Below are positions 35,292-45,748 of a stretch of 64,000 nucleotides of DNA, piece by piece. Positions within the stretch are counted from its first letter, which is position 1. Each line of letters begins with the position of its first letter. The notes under the pieces were generated by a model. It was not told the DNA's origin and did no database searches. It saw only the letters and a program-made list of their open reading frames with translations. Source of the stretch: Edwardsiella hoshinae NBRC 105699 = ATCC 33379. Lineage in GTDB: Bacteria; Pseudomonadota; Gammaproteobacteria; Enterobacterales; Enterobacteriaceae. Location of the stretch: NCBI RefSeq assembly GCF_000474215.1, contig NZ_BAUC01000001.1:44639-108638 (forward strand), given 5' to 3'. A program made the position numbers and the translations under genes.

Positions 35292-35522
35292 TCAATAAGG
35301 TCTAGGGTAAGCATAGATCTCAATTCGTTGCAAAACGCTCATCATCAACAAGCGCATTCTTTCATCGCACCAAGCGGGAGCGTATACCACCGGAAAATCT
35401 GCATCAGGACGGACATTATCTACTCTCGTTCTGATATCATCAGCCATTGTATGCGGAGTACCCAATGGGTACCCAAAACCTGACAGACGGTAGTAACCTA
35501 CCAGAGAGGTTTTCTTAATCAC
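35292..35522 (-). CDS. Hypothetical small protein, doubtful
   Basis: A 76-codon leftward frame with a GTG start and no good ribosome site. The amino-acid composition (SGFGYPLGTPHTMADDIRT, later VVYAPAWCDERMR) looks more protein-like than most spurious frames, but I do not recognise it. It is divergent from the HNH gene and could be a short remnant of an element that brought it in. Confidence 0.3.
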   Translation of the reverse strand: MIKKTSLVGYYRLSGFGYPLGTPHTMADDIRTRVDNVRPDADFPVVYAPAWCDERMRLLMMSVLQRIEIYAYPRPY

Positions 35523-35595
35523 AGACGCTCAAGCAGGCACTGGCGTCCCATGCGCGATTAGTTACTCTCCTAGCAAAGCGATATCGAGGCATATT

Positions 35596-36339
35596 TTGAA
35601 TCGAAAACAGTTCATTCAGAGTCACGGAGCCACTTGCCGCAACTGGACGTGGAGTTGGTCATTCATCAACCATGAACAGCGGATGGTGATTTTCGGCAGC
35701 TGGGATTCTGAACGCGAAAAAGAGCGCTCAGTGATCTTGCGCGAAGAATGGGAGTACAACAGCGACAATAAAAAACAACCCGGCTACACTCAGGCCATCG
35801 AGCATATCAAGTATATTCTTCAAGGGTATGATCTGTTCACCTTTAACATGATCTATGCGCCACACCCTGATAACCCAGAGATCGCGGTTATTAAAGACTT
35901 CGAACGGCGGCTTGAACACCGTTTCCTGAGAAAAGAGGGAACGGTGTGGTACGCCGATTTCGCGGCAAACGCATTCCCAGACGAGCTTCCAGTATCCGAA
36001 AGCTATGTTGAAGGGGCGAAAAAGAACATCACAGTTAACGCCTATGAGCGAGAGCCTGAAGCTCGCCGAGCTTGTATCAACCACCACGGTACCGTATGTC
36101 AGTGCTGTGGTTTTGATTTTGAGCAACACTATGGCACACATGGAAAAGGGTTTATCCATGTGCACCATATTTGGCCACTGAGTACACTGGGTGATGGATA
36201 CCAAATCGATCCCATCAATGACCTGGTTCCGCTGTGTCCTAACTGCCATGCGATGGTTCACCGCGGTAATGTAGATAAGCCGTTATCTGTCGAACAGCTT
36301 CGCGACATCATGCAAAACCAGAAGCAAAGCGCACAATGA
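35596..36339 (+). CDS. HNH endonuclease (restriction-type)
   Basis: A 247-residue protein with a C-terminal HNH nuclease domain. It has the beta-beta-alpha-metal core: CQCCGFDF (about 172-179), HVHHIWPLS (about 194-202), NDLVPLCPNCHAMVHRG (about 214-230), with the four cysteines of a structural zinc site. The N-terminal 150 residues form a domain I cannot name; related standalone proteins are annotated as HNH or McrA-like modification-dependent endonucleases. The start appears to be TTG at 35596, with GAGG six bases upstream; no ATG is suitably placed. No methyltransferase partner is found nearby, which favours a modification-dependent or homing-type role. The flanking repeats suggest acquisition by transfer. 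Confidence 0.8.
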   Translation: MNRKQFIQSHGATCRNWTWSWSFINHEQRMVIFGSWDSEREKERSVILREEWEYNSDNKKQPGYTQAIEHIKYILQGYDLFTFNMIYAPHPDNPEIAVIKDFERRLEHRFLRKEGTVWYADFAANAFPDELPVSESYVEGAKKNITVNAYEREPEARRACINHHGTVCQCCGFDFEQHYGTHGKGFIHVHHIWPLSTLGDGYQIDPINDLVPLCPNCHAMVHRGNVDKPLSVEQLRDIMQNQKQSAQ

Positions 36340-37241
36340 GTAACATGCGTTGCAGATAGAGCGGCGACCTTAACTGGGCTGCTCAGGCGAGCGCTATCGC
36401 GACCATGAGTGCTTTTATATCTCTTTTTACGCTTAGCATCACAAGCGTATGGCATGAGGTATGGTGCAGTAAAACGTCGTGATGACGAACGGATCTGTAC
36501 GCCATCAATATTACCGAGGTGGCCATTCACGCCGCCAATCGCTGACGTTAGTGACGACATAGACTTAGCAGAGTTCACCATTCCCGCCAAGGCTGTCTCA
36601 AACCGGGCATTCGCTACCGTTTTTCTATCTGCCGCCAGGCGAACCGCACTCAATATCGCCAGCAGCCCACCGCTAGGAAAACGCGCCGCGCTTCCCCCAC
36701 TTAATAGCCAGGCGTATCACGCCAGGCCCAACTATCGCGTGGCAGCCGCCAGTGAGGAATACGACGCCCCATCCGGCGCCCCTAGCGGCCGCTCGATCGG
36801 TAAGGTCGAGCCCTGTAGGCCGACACTACGCGTACGCCCGGTGGCCTGCGATCTCTCCCTCCCCCTTCCTGCCAGTCCCCTCAATGGGAGTCGCTCAGCT
36901 AATAACCTCAGTATTGATAAAGATATGAGGTATCATAATTCTAAATATAATTAATCCGAGGTAAAGACACCAATTTCACGCTTGCAGAAACAGGCATTGA
37001 TTCATATAAAATATTAAATAGCCGCCATAGCATCTATTATGATATTTATCATGCCGTGTCTTTTAGCGAATAAGCATTATAAATATTAATCAAATAGACA
37101 AACAAAATACATCAACAAGCAGATGTATTAATATTAAATTTTTAAATAAAAATAGTTTTTGTTATTTTCAACACGAGAAACAACGTGGCTTTAGATTAAA
37201 TAACACCAACGGATGACATTACACACACAGAGGCATAAGAG
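36340..37241. other. Gene-free region with an AT-rich right half
   Basis: About 900 bases. Left part (36340-36900) is GC-rich with overlapping open frames on both strands (36409-36954 rightward, 36258-36653 leftward); neither has a ribosome site or recognisable domain. The right part (36900-37241) is strongly AT-rich and must contain the promoter of the trimeric autotransporter gene; AT-rich DNA of this kind is a typical H-NS target. Confidence 0.5.
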
Positions 37242-38504
37242 ATGGAACGTAAAAAACTAACCGCTATAGCATCAGCACTGTTAATTGCAAGCATTAGTAA
37301 TGTCCAAACAGCTATGGCTGCTGATGACGATAGCGCTAGCACCACCCCCAAGGCCCCCACCCTTAGCGCTGCCAAACTCGCACAACAGGCTGAATGGGTT
37401 AAAGAAATACAAAAATTAGCCAGCGCCCAAAAAACAAAGGCCGAACAGGCACTGGTTAGCTCATTGGCTATCGTCGATCACTTAAAGACGGAGATCGAAC
37501 AGGACGAAGCTAAAATAACGCAAATAGATAGTATAAAACAAGCAATTGCCGCCCCGGCTATCACTCAATCCGTGGACTATTCTCGACAAATACGCCAAGT
37601 TAAAGATTTTGATACTAGCTATTTGACGACCACTATCCCCCAACTTAAAGCTATCGCGGATATTGCCGCCGCGTCCACATTGGCTGTTGTCGCCAATCCC
37701 GGCACCGATACCAATGCTGCCGGGAGAAATTTCATGGAATCCTATTTATGGTATTGGAAATTTAATGACGCTTATACTAAAAGCACTACACTCCAACAAC
37801 AAATTAATACCTATTTAACCAATAACGCGCAAGCAATCGCGGGGGCCGATGCGATCGCCGCCTTCCAGCCAACCTTAGCGTTAGCGGATAAAGCGGCCAC
37901 TGAGGCCAAAAAAACGTTAACTGAAAAGGTAAAGCAAAATAAAGCTAGCGCTACAGCACTTTTAACTGAAGTGCAGAAAGCCAGCGACTATAATACTAAG
38001 ATGGATAAATTAATTACCGAATTAGATGCAGATAAAAAAGTTAAAGACCTCAACGCCAAAGCCCTAACCGCCGCCATCGACGAAAATCGCCAGGGTACCC
38101 TAGCGGCAAACCTGATGGCGCTGGGCGCACTGGATGGGGTACAGGAGGTCAAGCGTAGCAGTGAGGCAAGCAGTAGCGCCTTTGCTTCCGCTCTCAATGA
38201 CAGCAAGCATGAATTAAGCGCGGCCATTCAAGCGAGTAGCCATTCCCTGAGCCGCCGCATTGATGATAACCGTAAGAAAGCCGCTGCCGGTATCGCTGGC
38301 GTGGCGGCGATGACCAACATCCCCATTCCCTATGCTGACGGCGCCTTTACCATCGGCGTCGGCGTCGGCTACTACGATAGCCAAAGCGCGGGGGCCATTG
38401 GTTTTGGTAAGGGGTTCGATAACGGTCTCGCCATCAAAGCCTCGGCGTCTTTCGCCACCGACAGCAATGTCGCCATTGGTGGCGGTGCCTCCTGGAGTTT
38501 CTAA
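37242..38504 (+). CDS. YadA-type trimeric autotransporter adhesin
   Basis: A 420-residue type Vc secretion protein. Signal peptide at about 1-27 (ending AMAADDD). The passenger (about 30-310) is alanine- and lysine-rich and mainly helical, with heptad-like runs predicting long coiled coils (for example KTEIEQDEAKITQID and LNDSKHELSAAIQ). The last 80 residues form the YadA membrane anchor: SLSRRIDDNRKKAAAGIAG, then ADGAFTIGVGVGYYDSQSA, ending with aromatic Phe (GGGASWSF). There is no globular YadA head of NSVAIG-type repeats. Ribosome site AGAGG. It is convergent with a second autotransporter. Codon use is more AT-rich than the neighbours, suggesting transfer. Confidence 0.9.
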   Translation: MERKKLTAIASALLIASISNVQTAMAADDDSASTTPKAPTLSAAKLAQQAEWVKEIQKLASAQKTKAEQALVSSLAIVDHLKTEIEQDEAKITQIDSIKQAIAAPAITQSVDYSRQIRQVKDFDTSYLTTTIPQLKAIADIAAASTLAVVANPGTDTNAAGRNFMESYLWYWKFNDAYTKSTTLQQQINTYLTNNAQAIAGADAIAAFQPTLALADKAATEAKKTLTEKVKQNKASATALLTEVQKASDYNTKMDKLITELDADKKVKDLNAKALTAAIDENRQGTLAANLMALGALDGVQEVKRSSEASSSAFASALNDSKHELSAAIQASSHSLSRRIDDNRKKAAAGIAGVAAMTNIPIPYADGAFTIGVGVGYYDSQSAGAIGFGKGFDNGLAIKASASFATDSNVAIGGGASWSF

Positions 38505-38548
38505 CCCCCCCTCAATCCCCTGGCGGGTCAGCCAGGGAAAACCTTACT

Positions 38549-38577
38549 CTCTCCCTGCCCACCGTGGGCAGGGAGAG
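38549..38577. terminator. Bidirectional hairpin between the two autotransporter genes
   Basis: A perfect 13-bp stem (CTCTCCCTGCCCA, loop CCG, TGGGCAGGGAGAG) lies between the convergent stop codons at 38504 and 38583. There is no long T run on either strand, but position and stem strength suggest that it serves both genes. Confidence 0.65.
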
Positions 38578-38582
38578 CACAG

Positions 38583-41500
38583 TTAAAAGCGCAGGGTACC
38601 GTTTAGATAGCCAATATGATCGGTGGTGTGTGCGCCATATTCACCTCGATAGTTGATCCCGAGAGCGAAATGCGCATTCACCGCGCTACTGATACCACTA
38701 TCAATGACAGCACGGAGCGGATCGCGGGTGACTTTCGCCGCAAAACGCTGCTCATTGAAGGTCATTACCGTGTTGATATCTACATCCCCCAAGGCCTGTT
38801 TCACCCCCGCCAGCAAGGTGGGATGGTAGGTGATCCCCTTGAGTTCGGCCTGCCCACGCCAGCGCACGCTGGCGCTCGCATACCACGCTTGGTAATGTTG
38901 CGATTGATAACGATGGTCCAGCTCTGGGCTACGATCATAGTGCACGCTAAGCGCTGGCATATGCGACCACAAGGTGCTTACCCCGACCTCTGGCGTGATG
39001 ATATTCGCGCGATCCAAGGGGTAGTCATAACCCATATAGAACGCGCCATACATGCCGCTAGTGGTCAGCGAGGCCGCCGCTCGGCTGCCGTCAAACGCCG
39101 AAAAACGATGATGGTCACGAGAGACGATGGCACTCACCTGGCCGCGTAGATAGGCGCCATCACTAAGCTGATAACGTCCCTGGCTGCCGAAGATAGCCGA
39201 TACGGATTGGGTTTTCAGGGTATGACTCTTCGCCTTTAGCCAGGCCGATTCGATACCGCCATGCCAGCCCAGGGTGGCGCGAGGGGAGAGTGCATAGTCA
39301 GTATAGGCTACCGTTCCGACACTATCGGTATCGGCGGCTCCCACGCCTCTACGTTGCAGGTGGCCATAATAGATCTTCATTTGCACTTCATCGTGACCTT
39401 GCCCTAACGGGGAAGAACCATCCACAATGAGTTGACCAATGCGCTCTACCTGGTTTTGCATGCTGTCAACGCTACCGGCGCTCAGGGTCGGGCCATCGCC
39501 GCGCTCGGCCTCGACATCCAGCGACACCCACTGATTATCCCATAGGGTGCTGCCCGCCGGATCGAGGTAGCCGGTGTTCGCCACCAGCATCGGTAACGGT
39601 GTCGTGACACGACCTATCCGGCCAGTCACTTGGGCGCCATTGCCGTAGTTATACACCATATCGCTCACGCGAAAACGCTTGTTGTCCGCATACCCTAAGG
39701 CGCTGTCGCCCGGCCGAAGGATCAGCAGGCTGCCCTGCCCCTCCCCGTCACCAAAGTTTAGCGTCGCCCCATCCGCAACGGCAAACAGGCTGTGCCGACC
39801 GGATACGCGATCTTGCAAGGTGATATCCCAGGTCGCGAGATGTGCCGTGCCACCACTCGCATCACTCACGCGACCTCCGCGCCCCTGCTCACCGCTCACA
39901 TAGAGCGCATGCGCCGTCGCGCCCGAGACATCGATGACGCCACTATTGTGGATCACCGCCTGCTGGGCGGCATCCTGCAAACGAACATACAGGCCGTAGG
40001 CGGCGCCGCTATCGGCGCGGTTATGCAAAGCGATCTGCCCCGTATTACGCAGCGTTACCGCCTGGTTATCTACCCCATTCTGTACTCGCAAGTTGGCATA
40101 TAATGCCGCCAGTGCGCTATCCTCGCCCACGAGATCTAGTGTGCCTTGGTTAAGCAACGAGACGCCTTGCGTACTGCTGTACAGCGCACAACGGATGGTC
40201 GCGCAGCGCACGGCCTCTTTGCTCTCACCCAGTGGGTTATATTGCCAGGCGCGATCGAGATACAGATGCTGATTGGCATAGCTGGCATAGCCTTCCAGCG
40301 TCGCCTGATAGTTTGCTGCATACTGCCCCGTATAATTACCGCCCGAGGTCACGCGCCCGACGCTGCCGCTGACATGGCCCCCCTGCACCGCAATCAGCTC
40401 ACTGACAGCCAACTCACTATGCTCTGTGTCGCCGTTATCCGCCGCGCGTAAGATAAAGTGAGCGCCTTTCCCCGCTGCCTCCCCCAAATTCAACGTAGTC
40501 CCTGTCGTAACCGCAAACACTCGCTGCTCTTGGCTGGCGGCGGCGTTCAGTGCCAGGTTCCACGCCGTCACATAGGCGGTCCCCAAGCTCCCCACGCCTT
40601 GTCGAGCCAGATACAGTTGATGCGCGACACTGCCGCTGACATCGATGATCCCCAGGTTACTGACATTCAGGGTGCTGGCTACCCCGTTGCGCGTGGTGTC
40701 TAGCAAGGCGTAGATACCGTAGGCGGTGCCGTTACTCCCGGCATTCACCGTCATATGCCCAGACGCGCCATTTTGCACCTGAGCCTCGACCGGTAAATCA
40801 CCGCCGTATACCGTTCCAACCGTCATCCCCGCAGCATACCCCTGGTTGCCGAGGCTACGGACGTCGAGCAAACCGTGGTTTTGTAGCTCAAACTGCACCA
40901 CACTGCCTTGTGTCGGGTCGACGCTGCTATGCATCCCATGGGCGATCCCGCCGTCCGCCGTCGCCGCGACAAAAATAGAACCATAGTTATAACTGCGTAA
41001 GTGGCTCAGCGCAGAGGTTGCCGTGTCGCTCCGTATGCCGATGGCCGCGTTACTTCCCCAGGGAAAGGTAAGTGCGCTTCCCCCGGCAGCCGACGCACGT
41101 ACCACCATCGTTCCCGTATTGATCACGCGGCCATCGAGCGGCTCCCCCAGACTGAACTGGCGTATCCCCCAGGCAACACCGCCACCGGCGTGATCCACCA
41201 CCAGCGTACCGGCGTTATACAGGGTGCTGCTATCGTTCCCGGCGGCGTTCCCCACGCTGGTCGCTTGGATCTGCATGCCGATGGCGGCAATCTCTTTAGC
41301 GCGCGTATTGTCGATACGGACGTCGATCTGCCCGGTGTTATTCATCCAGATCTGATGCCCACCGCCATCACTGGTTATCAGGGACATTCCTGCATCATGT
41401 TCCCCCAAGGCCACTTGTCTCGCCGCGCTATCGTACACCTGGATCACGCCGTCATTTTGCATGACGACGTTATTACTGGCCCCCATTCCCGTATCCACAT

Positions 41501-41927
41501 ACATGCCATAGGCCCGGATACGTGGCGATGAGGCCCCCCCATCAGTCGTTAGCGAAATCTCACCATCCGCCTTATTCCACAGGTAAAAGCTCTCTCCGCT
41601 GGCGGCGTTTTCTAGCCCCAGCCCGGTCAAGATATGGCGATAAGACACATAATTGCCGCTAACGATATCTTTTTGTATCCCCATTATCCGGCTACTATCT
41701 GCCGTGGTGTAATTGACGGCGTTGTCGTTGGTCACACACGCTTGCGCGCTGCTACAGCTAATATCCGGTGCAGATATCAGATAAAGCATGGCGTTGACAC
41801 GCCCTAGCGGCCAACTCCCCAACGCGAGCGTGACGGCGACAGCCAATGTACTACGCGCACAATGCCGCTTCACGGCAACCGGAAGCGGTAGCACGCCAAT
41901 GCCAATCCTCGCCGGAGTGTTCATCAT
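38583..41927 (-). CDS. Classical (type Va) autotransporter with beta-barrel domain
   Basis: A 1114-residue outer-membrane protein. A long signal region (about 1-45, AVAVTLALGSWPLG then VNA) is followed by a passenger rich in Gly, Asn, Ser and Thr with repeated short beta-helix-type units, many containing N(T/S)G-(T/I) and DVSG patterns (for example VIDVSGATAHALYVSG and IIDVSGSVAHQLYLAR, similar repeats about 250 residues apart). The last 270 residues form the autotransporter barrel, ending NGTLRF with the terminal Phe needed for BAM recognition. The ribosome site AAGAGG is five bases upstream. No protease catalytic motif is seen, so an adhesin or biofilm role is more likely. Confidence 0.9.
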   Translation of the reverse strand: MMNTPARIGIGVLPLPVAVKRHCARSTLAVAVTLALGSWPLGRVNAMLYLISAPDISCSSAQACVTNDNAVNYTTADSSRIMGIQKDIVSGNYVSYRHILTGLGLENAASGESFYLWNKADGEISLTTDGGASSPRIRAYGMYVDTGMGASNNVVMQNDGVIQVYDSAARQVALGEHDAGMSLITSDGGGHQIWMNNTGQIDVRIDNTRAKEIAAIGMQIQATSVGNAAGNDSSTLYNAGTLVVDHAGGGVAWGIRQFSLGEPLDGRVINTGTMVVRASAAGGSALTFPWGSNAAIGIRSDTATSALSHLRSYNYGSIFVAATADGGIAHGMHSSVDPTQGSVVQFELQNHGLLDVRSLGNQGYAAGMTVGTVYGGDLPVEAQVQNGASGHMTVNAGSNGTAYGIYALLDTTRNGVASTLNVSNLGIIDVSGSVAHQLYLARQGVGSLGTAYVTAWNLALNAAASQEQRVFAVTTGTTLNLGEAAGKGAHFILRAADNGDTEHSELAVSELIAVQGGHVSGSVGRVTSGGNYTGQYAANYQATLEGYASYANQHLYLDRAWQYNPLGESKEAVRCATIRCALYSSTQGVSLLNQGTLDLVGEDSALAALYANLRVQNGVDNQAVTLRNTGQIALHNRADSGAAYGLYVRLQDAAQQAVIHNSGVIDVSGATAHALYVSGEQGRGGRVSDASGGTAHLATWDITLQDRVSGRHSLFAVADGATLNFGDGEGQGSLLILRPGDSALGYADNKRFRVSDMVYNYGNGAQVTGRIGRVTTPLPMLVANTGYLDPAGSTLWDNQWVSLDVEAERGDGPTLSAGSVDSMQNQVERIGQLIVDGSSPLGQGHDEVQMKIYYGHLQRRGVGAADTDSVGTVAYTDYALSPRATLGWHGGIESAWLKAKSHTLKTQSVSAIFGSQGRYQLSDGAYLRGQVSAIVSRDHHRFSAFDGSRAAASLTTSGMYGAFYMGYDYPLDRANIITPEVGVSTLWSHMPALSVHYDRSPELDHRYQSQHYQAWYASASVRWRGQAELKGITYHPTLLAGVKQALGDVDINTVMTFNEQRFAAKVTRDPLRAVIDSGISSAVNAHFALGINYRGEYGAHTTDHIGYLNGTLRF

Positions 41928-43413
41928 AGCAACCTCTTATCGCAAATAAGTTGTAAAAACATAGCCTCCCCAGTGAAAATAAAATAAAGGGGGATGCTGT
42001 TTTATTTTTAATAACGCGCCTGGTTACGCCTATGCGGGCATAGCGTTAACGTTCCTGCGCTTAGGATTAAGCAAAACGAGTAAAGTTAAGCCAATGCGTT
42101 TTATGGATTTAACAGCCGCATCAGACGAATTAAATATAAATAATTTTTCCGTTACTTTCCCCACTCCGTGAATAGAACAGTAGACACTGTCACAACACGA
42201 GAAAAGGCTGCATGTTTTGCTATTTCTTGCGTCATTTGCACTAGCGGCCAGATTGACCAGATTAAAATAAATAGGGATGTGCCATGTTGCGAAGTTACCA
42301 GCAGCAGGCAACGCGTTCTGTCTGGGCAAGAGAGGGCGACAACATTTTTACGTATCCAAGGAAAGAGCCCAGGTCAGACAACGCTCAATGCAGCGTGGTT
42401 ACCAGGCGAGGCCATGGCCTCATACCGGATGACGCAACCATGTCGCATCCCAGCAATATTTCTGCGCCCTGGCTTAGCGCAAACTTAGATGAACCGCTTA
42501 TGGATGACAAAAGCGCGGCCCTCATTCCCCCTTAATGATGGAAGTACATTGCCTAAGGCTTATATGCCTACGCGGCTAAATCGGATTGTGATTATCAGGC
42601 AAGATAGCGGGAGGATACGCACAAGTAGCCGTAGCAGATTGATGGTAATGGGCTATTAGCTTACTCTACCATCACCATCAAAATCATTTAACACTCCAGG
42701 GCTGACCTAGGCTATTAGCCTTATGCCACGTGCTCGGCTAAGGAAAAGGCTTGAAGAAGTTCGCAGTTGGCATGATTTTAATTTCGCCACTGATATGTTT
42801 AGCATAGTCGTTGCCGCAGCCGTGTATAAACATAGCAAGCGCTGGTTGATGAAAGTAAACCACGGTCTTCATGACACTTTCAATTTTCTGTGCCAGGATT
42901 GTGCCGGACACACCACCTGCGTTACGCGTAATCAGGTATCAAGAGAAGTATATGGCATGGTTGGATTTCAGGCAGTTTCCGCTTTCAGCGCTTGCCCCCC
43001 TCTCTGCGCCTCAATAAAGCTCAGGTAAGCCTCACATGGGAGGAGACTTTTGACGCCGAGGGGGCACTTTGCCCGGTTAAACTTTGCCTGCCCTAATCCC
43101 CTCCCTTGAAACGAGGGCTAAAAAGTATCGCCACCGTTTCCCCAACCTATTATGCCATCGTTGCCGATGATGGGCGCAGAGGAGAACATCAGGGGAAGCC
43201 GTTTGTTATCATAACCAGCAAGCATTGGTGTCTGCCGTTAGCCTCAGTGCAGGCTTGCCGCGCCTATGACGCCGCAAGCCGCTCATCGCCTTCAACAGCC
43301 AGGTGGGGGGACACGCTTACTGGCGCCATCCGGCTCATCATGGAGCGTGTACCCTAGCACGGCAAGCGCAAACGGCCCATCTCTCGGCTCCGCAACTCTG
43401 GCTGAGACGGAGG
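41928..43413. other. Gene-poor region between the autotransporter and ybhJ
   Basis: Nearly 1.5 kb without a recognisable gene. The left 250 bases are AT-rich and hold the autotransporter promoter. Weak frames occur at 42030-42329 (leftward), 42284-42535 and 42723-43028 (rightward); none has a ribosome site or known domain. A palindrome GGCTATTAGCC lies at 42713-42723, with a partial copy GGCTATTAGC near 42651. The region looks like decayed DNA, perhaps an old insertion site. Confidence 0.5.
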
Positions 43414-45675
43414 TTATATCTGACGATGTCGATTGAAATTAATCAGACTACCGGCCTTGATGATTGCCCGCTCCTCCTCGGTCAAGTTCCCCATCGTAAG
43501 GGTGATTTCCGTGATCGCTCCCGCTTGATGCAAAACATAACCGATCATGGGCTCGCTGGGATTATCCAGCGCCGCTTTAATACCCGGAATATAGATATAA
43601 TCTCCGACCTCAAAGGTCGCCGTCTCCACCATAAGCAGTGGCAGCATCCCCCAGTTGATCACATTGGAGCGGTAGCGCTTGGTTGCATATTCCTGGGCGA
43701 TATTGGCTAACCCCCCAATCACACGCTGACAGCTTGCCGCCTGTTCGCGCGCGGAGCCATCCCCCGGCTTAATCGCATAGATCATGCTGCCAATCTCGGT
43801 ATGCTGCGCATCGACCTGCTCCTGCCCAGCAATCTGGTGAATACGCTCAAATAATGCGCCTAGCTCGCGGAAGTTACCCTCCCGTCGCTGGGCCTCCAGC
43901 GCGGCGGTGGCTTTACTGCGCGCCACATATCCCGCGTCGCGTCGGGAAAGAGTAAACTCGGCCAGCCCCAGCGGATTAGAGCGATAAGAAGCGGTCTCTC
44001 CGGATGGTATTAATTCATCCGTCGTGGTCACCTCGTCAAGAATTTTTGCACACACCTGCAACACAATCTGTTCAGTTAGTTCCCCTAATTCCGGCCAATC
44101 TTTAATGTTTGGGCCATAAATCAGCGCTTGCTGTGTAGCCCCTTTCACAAACCCCTGATACACACGATTCTTATACGGAGCTTGATCAAAGGAATACGCT
44201 GGCTGCTGCTCCCAACAGTCTAATTCACTCGCGGCGGTTAGGTAACCACCATTCGCAGCGGTGGCAGCAATGGAGCGCGCGTCCATCAGCGCTACCGCCG
44301 ACATCTGTCCATTAGCGGGTTTTGAACCTTCACGATTGGGAAAATTTCGCGTCGTATGGCGAATACTCAACGCATTGTTGCATGGCGTATCACCTGCGCC
44401 GAAACATGGGCCGCAAAATGCCGTACGGACGATCGCACCGGCTTGCATCAAATCTGTTATCACCCCGTGCTTCGCTAACGCGAGCAGCACCGGTTGTGAG
44501 GAAGGATAAACAGAGAGCGCAAATGCCTCATTCGTGCAAGGGTGCCCACGTAATGCACTGGCGGCAGCGATAAGGTTTTCGTAGCTGCCACCGGCACAAC
44601 CGGCAATAATCCCCTGCTGTACTTTTAAACGGCCATTTTCCACCTTATCCACCAGTGAGAGTTTCGCTTTACCTTGCGCAACACGCTCGGCGTCGATTTC
44701 AATTTCGCGTAGAATATCGCATAAATTGTGCTTCAAGGTGTCAATTTCGTAGACATTACTGGGATGAAATGGCAAGGCGATCATCGACTTGATGGTGTTT
44801 AGATCGACGTGGATCGCGCCATCGTAATAGGCCTGTGGCTGTGGATACAGCGGACGATAATCCTGCTGACGGCCATGTAATGCCAACCAGCGCTCAACCG
44901 TTTCATCTGTTTGCCAGACCGAGCTTAAACAGGTGGTTTCGGTCGTCATCACATCGATGCTGTTACGGAAATCCATCGATAGCGCACTAATCCCAGGGCC
45001 GATAAATTCCATGACTTTATTTTTAACATAACCATTTTTGAATACCGCGCCAATAATCGCCAGTGCCACATCCTGCGGCCCAATCCCCGGCGCAGGCCTG
45101 CCCGTCAGATACACGGCCACCACATCTGGATAATCGATATTCCAAGTATCATTCAATAACTGTTTTACCAATTCACCGCCACCCTCACCGACAGCCAGAG
45201 TTCCCAAGGCACCATAGCGAGTGTGGCTGTCTGAGCCGAGGATCATTTTCCCACCGGCAGCCATCATTTCTCGCATATATTGATGGATCACGGCAAGATG
45301 GGGCGGAACGAAAATCCCACCATAGCGCTGCGCCGCCGATAACCCAAATTGGTGATCATCGCCGTTAATCGTCCCACCGACAGCACAAAGTGAATTATGG
45401 CAATTGGTCAAGACATATGGCAACGGGAAACGCGTCATGCCAGAAGCTTTGGCCGTCTGAATAATACCGACATAGGTAATATCATGTGAGGCTAAGGCAT
45501 CGAACTTAATATTAAGTTTGTCCATATTACCGCCAGTATTATGTGCGGCCAAGATGGACCAGGTAATCGTTCTTTTTTTTGCTAATTCTTTTTCATTTTC
45601 CGTAACGTAGCACTCTTCCGCAAGGAGCTCTCCCGCATTCGTGAGAAAAGCACCCTTTTCATATAACTTGATCAT
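43414..45675 (-). CDS. ybhJ: Aconitase-family hydratase YbhJ
   Basis: A 753-residue protein of the aconitase superfamily, similar in length and sequence to E. coli YbhJ. Iron-sulfur and active-site features are visible: [12 protein letters not shown], then [21 protein letters not shown], the cluster pair [12 protein letters not shown] and the substrate-binding SKPANGQ and RNFPNREGS. It should hydrate or isomerise a tricarboxylic acid, but is not the housekeeping aconitase. A start ten codons upstream is also open; the ATG at 45675 (MIKLYEKG) has GGAG six bases upstream. Last gene of the leftward ybhHIJ unit with a transporter and a PrpF-like isomerase. Confidence 0.92.
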   Translation of the reverse strand: MIKLYEKGAFLTNAGELLAEECYVTENEKELAKKRTITWSILAAHNTGGNMDKLNIKFDALASHDITYVGIIQTAKASGMTRFPLPYVLTNCHNSLCAVGGTINGDDHQFGLSAAQRYGGIFVPPHLAVIHQYMREMMAAGGKMILGSDSHTRYGALGTLAVGEGGGELVKQLLNDTWNIDYPDVVAVYLTGRPAPGIGPQDVALAIIGAVFKNGYVKNKVMEFIGPGISALSMDFRNSIDVMTTETTCLSSVWQTDETVERWLALHGRQQDYRPLYPQPQAYYDGAIHVDLNTIKSMIALPFHPSNVYEIDTLKHNLCDILREIEIDAERVAQGKAKLSLVDKVENGRLKVQQGIIAGCAGGSYENLIAAASALRGHPCTNEAFALSVYPSSQPVLLALAKHGVITDLMQAGAIVRTAFCGPCFGAGDTPCNNALSIRHTTRNFPNREGSKPANGQMSAVALMDARSIAATAANGGYLTAASELDCWEQQPAYSFDQAPYKNRVYQGFVKGATQQALIYGPNIKDWPELGELTEQIVLQVCAKILDEVTTTDELIPSGETASYRSNPLGLAEFTLSRRDAGYVARSKATAALEAQRREGNFRELGALFERIHQIAGQEQVDAQHTEIGSMIYAIKPGDGSAREQAASCQRVIGGLANIAQEYATKRYRSNVINWGMLPLLMVETATFEVGDYIYIPGIKAALDNPSEPMIGYVLHQAGAITEITLTMGNLTEEERAIIKAGSLINFNRHRQI

Positions 45676-45748
45676 CAGTGGCTCCAAATATCCGTAGCGC
45701 AGCACGCCTTACACAGACATAAATAATAAGTTAATTACTCGCAAATAA

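Noticed and set aside
36258..36954. Two overlapping frames on opposite strands downstream of the HNH gene
   Set aside because: Neither has a good start or a known domain. One overlaps the HNH gene end. They may be remnants, but I cannot support a gene.
42030..43028. Several frames of 80-100 codons upstream of the autotransporter
   Set aside because: No ribosome sites, no domains, inconsistent composition. Treated as a gene-poor or decayed region.
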